Source of the DNA: CAYNWT01 sp964450955 | GTDB taxonomy: Bacteria > Planctomycetota > Planctomycetia > Planctomycetales > Planctomycetaceae | Reading direction: 5' to 3' | DNA: 16,343 nucleotides | Assembly (NCBI GenBank): GCA_964450955.1 | Contig: CAYVFI010000066.1 | Coordinates: 1 to 16,343 of the forward strand | Shown: one piece after another, positions 14,354-16,343 of the stretch | How positions within the stretch are numbered: position 1 is the stretch's first letter | Layout of the letters: each line of letters begins with the position of its first letter | Position numbers and translations under genes: made by a program | Notes under the pieces: model-generated | Database searches by the model: none | What the model was told of the DNA's origin: nothing | The model's input: the letters and a program-made list of their open reading frames with translations, nothing else

Positions 14354-15014
14354 AACGCAAGCCACCAACGCACTCGGTCCGTTTCGCCGGAGGGTCCGCT
14401 TCTGGCTACGCATGGGGTTGGTTCTATCGTTGCTCACAGTAGCCATCGCGGCAGGCCCCGCCATCCGCACCGCTCGTGAACGCTATACCGCGGGTGTGCT
14501 GGTTGATCACGACGTGCCGGTTCGTCAACGAAAGCTACATCTTAAAACACTGGACGAAGAAGGAACCGACATTCGCGAGAAGATGGGCTCCTTCCGAATG
14601 CTGGCGTGGCTGTACAATCACTATGCAGAGGAATCGGTCATTGAGGCTGTCGATCTGGACTTCCAGAACGACCACTTCAATGCAGACCTGCACCGTGTCA
14701 CGCGTTTGCCGTACCTGGACGAACTGACGATTCGCAATTTGCCATTCGAACGAGACTTGTCAGAACTTAACAACTGTCCGCGACTCCGCCGCCTCGTTCT
14801 GGGCCGTTCAGACCTGGACAAGGCGTGCATCATGAATCTCACCAAACTCCCGTCACTCCGATACCTGTGCATCACACGCGATTGCAAACTACGCCCCAGC
14901 GCAGTCGATGCGTTGGTAGAGCTAAAGCAGTTGGACTGGCTGATCGTGAGTTGCGAAGCCGACGAGTTGGATTCCGTCCGAACCCAACTCCCCGACTGCT
15001 ACGTGAGCCGCTAA
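14343..15014 (+). CDS. Membrane-anchored leucine-rich-repeat protein
   Basis: A 223-residue protein: a basic N-terminus (RRRVRFWLR), one membrane helix (about 22-39, MGLVLSLLTVAIAAGPA), a linker, then four degenerate leucine-rich repeats from about 100 to 205: LPYLDELTIRNLPF, CPRLRRLVLGRSDL, LPSLRYLCITRDC and LKQLDWLIVSC. Such repeats bind proteins. No catalytic motif is seen. The ATG at 14343 is preferred to an in-frame TTG at 14337; both overlap the end of the SUKH-like gene (11 or 17 bp), so translation is probably coupled. It is the last gene of the ExbD unit. With a single helix and a positive N-terminus, the repeats would lie outside the cytoplasm. Confidence 0.82.
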   Translation: MPDRTQATNALGPFRRRVRFWLRMGLVLSLLTVAIAAGPAIRTARERYTAGVLVDHDVPVRQRKLHLKTLDEEGTDIREKMGSFRMLAWLYNHYAEESVIEAVDLDFQNDHFNADLHRVTRLPYLDELTIRNLPFERDLSELNNCPRLRRLVLGRSDLDKACIMNLTKLPSLRYLCITRDCKLRPSAVDALVELKQLDWLIVSCEADELDSVRTQLPDCYVSR

Positions 15015-15125
15015 CACACCCGCCAGTGCCCCAGACAGACTCTCATGATCGCTCGCCGCATTTGGCTTCTTCTTCCGATCAGACTTGTCCGCGGCAAAGG
15101 TCCAGCGATCATCGGTCAGGTCCGA

Positions 15126-16283
15126 TTACTCTGCTGGTTTCTTACTTGCCTGGGAAAGTAAGAATGCCTTTTGTAAGTCCTGATAAAAGCGTTTCATGGA
15201 TGTCTTGGGTGAGCCAGTCAGCTTCCGATTCCTGACCATATTCACCTTCAATTGACCGAGGGTCTGGGCATTCCTCCACAGGCGGTTGATGGTGATCCCG
15301 TCCCCTTTCTGATTGGGGCTACCTGTGTAAAGGTGCCCTGCGATAGTCATCCTGGTTCCGTTTACCCTTGCTATGATGAATAGCACGGGTCCCTCGTCGA
15401 TGACAACTTTCACGTTGGATTCTGCCAGTGCAGCCTCAGCTGTCGTCATGCAGATTTCTTCGATCGCACCCTTGATATTCGCTTCTGCTGTCACGCTAAG
15501 TTCGATTCGAACTTCCGGCATCTCAGCCATCAGCTTTTCTGCTTCCGGACGTCCTTCAATGTCGATGATCGTCACATCGCCGTACGTTTCAGCAGGAGCA
15601 GCCTCCTTGGAAATCCGTCTGGGGACACTCGCCGGCGTAATGACTACTGGCTTAGCCAGTAAGGTCGCCTCGGCAATCGAGTCCGCGCCAATGGCAAAGT
15701 TAAGAGCTTGCCCACCGACCAGCGTCATCGTGTTGAGCCCAACGACTTTGCCGAGGCGTGTGACCAGCGGGCCGCCACTGTTACCCGGCGAAATTGCGGC
15801 CGTTGTCTGAATCCAGGTACCCTCTCGATCAAAGTCTTTGCCCCTTCGAAGTGCACTCACGATTCCCTCGGTCGCGGAAAACGACAGCCCCAAAGGTGCA
15901 CCAAACGCGATGACTTCTTCGCCTTTTTCCGGTGCTGAATTCGCGAGTGGCAGGCCCGGAAAATAACCCAGCGGCATGTGTGCGCGGATGATGGCCAGAT
16001 CTCGTTTTGCATCGAGATACTCGAAGCCAACCACAGGAAATCGTTCTCCGTTTCTGTAGAAAACGGCAACCTCAACAGCATTCTCAATCACGTGGTAGTT
16101 TGTCGCAATGAGCCCGGATCCGTTGATAAGGAAGCCGCTGCCGTTCCCTGCTCCGTCCGGCGTGATGATGTCGATTCGAACAACAGACTTTTCGGCTTGC
16201 GCGATGAGCTCTTTTAGATTCTCCGGTTCTGCCTCACGATCAAAGGTTGTCCACGGTTGAGGCAGCTCTCCGATCCACGGCAC
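15126..16283 (-). CDS. Trypsin-like serine protease (HtrA/S1C type), no PDZ domain
   Basis: A 385-residue protein with a chymotrypsin-fold protease domain (about 25-215). The triad is complete: His64 in IATNYHVI (59-66), Asp95 in KRDLAII (93-99) and Ser169 in SPGNSGGP (165-172). This spelling is typical of DegP/HtrA proteases, but no PDZ domain follows: the last 165 residues are an alpha/beta region with no recognised family, containing VNGTRMTIAGHLYTG (308-322). The start is GTG at 16281-16283 with GGAG 3 nt upstream; an in-frame stop at 16326-16328 limits any extension. No signal peptide or membrane helix is visible, which is odd for this family, so either it is cytoplasmic or the N-terminus has been lost. 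It converges on the LRR gene with 111 bp between stops. Confidence 0.87.
   Translation of the reverse strand: MPWIGELPQPWTTFDREAEPENLKELIAQAEKSVVRIDIITPDGAGNGSGFLINGSGLIATNYHVIENAVEVAVFYRNGERFPVVGFEYLDAKRDLAIIRAHMPLGYFPGLPLANSAPEKGEEVIAFGAPLGLSFSATEGIVSALRRGKDFDREGTWIQTTAAISPGNSGGPLVTRLGKVVGLNTMTLVGGQALNFAIGADSIAEATLLAKPVVITPASVPRRISKEAAPAETYGDVTIIDIEGRPEAEKLMAEMPEVRIELSVTAEANIKGAIEEICMTTAEAALAESNVKVVIDEGPVLFIIARVNGTRMTIAGHLYTGSPNQKGDGITINRLWRNAQTLGQLKVNMVRNRKLTGSPKTSMKRFYQDLQKAFLLSQASKKPAE
15139..15164 (-). repeat. 9-bp inverted repeat near the end of the protease gene
   Basis: TTCTTACTT (15139-15147) and AAGTAAGAA (15156-15164) are perfect inverted partners around an 8-nt loop. They lie inside the coding sequence, ending 10 nt before the stop codon. 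The stem is A/T-rich and no T-tract follows, so a role in ending the transcript is possible but weak. Confidence 0.35.
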
Positions 16284-16343
16284 CGACTCCAGGGCAATCG
16301 CACGTTCAAGCTGCCTGAAACGCGGTTAAAATGCCTTTAAGTT

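Overview
The window reads as a chromosomal segment of a planctomycete (Planctomycetota, probably order Planctomycetales). The evidence is a giant secreted protein with the short N-terminal motif VEALEVRTLLTG of planctomycete extracellular proteins, a C-terminal tail of a type seen on planctomycete secreted proteins, a membrane-anchored alpha/alpha-toroid protein next to ExbD, frequent TTG/GTG starts, moderately high GC, and a degenerate dispersed repeat whose translation reads GRTDLQSV. I found no rRNA, tRNA, insertion sequence, CRISPR array or phage gene.

Layout. Positions 1-160 hold tandem hairpin-forming GC-rich repeat DNA. A small unknown protein (208-498, -) diverges from a calcineurin-like phosphoesterase (619-1326, +). 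An ornithine cyclodeaminase/mu-crystallin family enzyme (1365-2333, -) follows. The centre is a 1501-residue protein (2684-7189, -) with two GH10 xylanase-type modules, two Calx-beta-like domains and 24 unbroken RTX nonapeptides. Upstream of it on the same strand are a secreted M14-carboxypeptidase-like protein that seems to have lost its zinc and catalytic residues (7354-8274) and an acidic protein of unknown function (8374-9057).

The right half is read mostly on the + strand. A transglutaminase-like protein (9434-10864) has a near-consensus sigma70-type promoter. It is followed by a compact four-gene unit, 11022-15014: ExbD, a 749-residue membrane protein with a long acidic/proline-rich linker and a C-terminal alpha/alpha-toroid, a membrane-anchored SUKH (SMI1/KNR4)-like protein, and a membrane-anchored leucine-rich-repeat protein. 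Gaps are 12 bp, then overlaps of 4 and 11 bp. The unit is preceded by a TATAAT box sitting exactly inside a 6-bp inverted repeat. A convergent trypsin-like (HtrA-type) serine protease without visible signal peptide or PDZ domain closes the window (15126-16283, -).

How the genes may work together. The ExbD-toroid-SUKH-LRR unit is the best candidate for an undescribed system: each product has a single or double N-terminal membrane anchor and a soluble domain that may bind a partner, and the toroid protein's charged, proline-containing linker recalls TonB. No ExbB/TolQ partner is seen here, so energy coupling is inference. The GH10-RTX protein is probably an exported polysaccharide-degrading or polysaccharide-binding enzyme; its neighbours do not form an obvious sugar-use locus with it.
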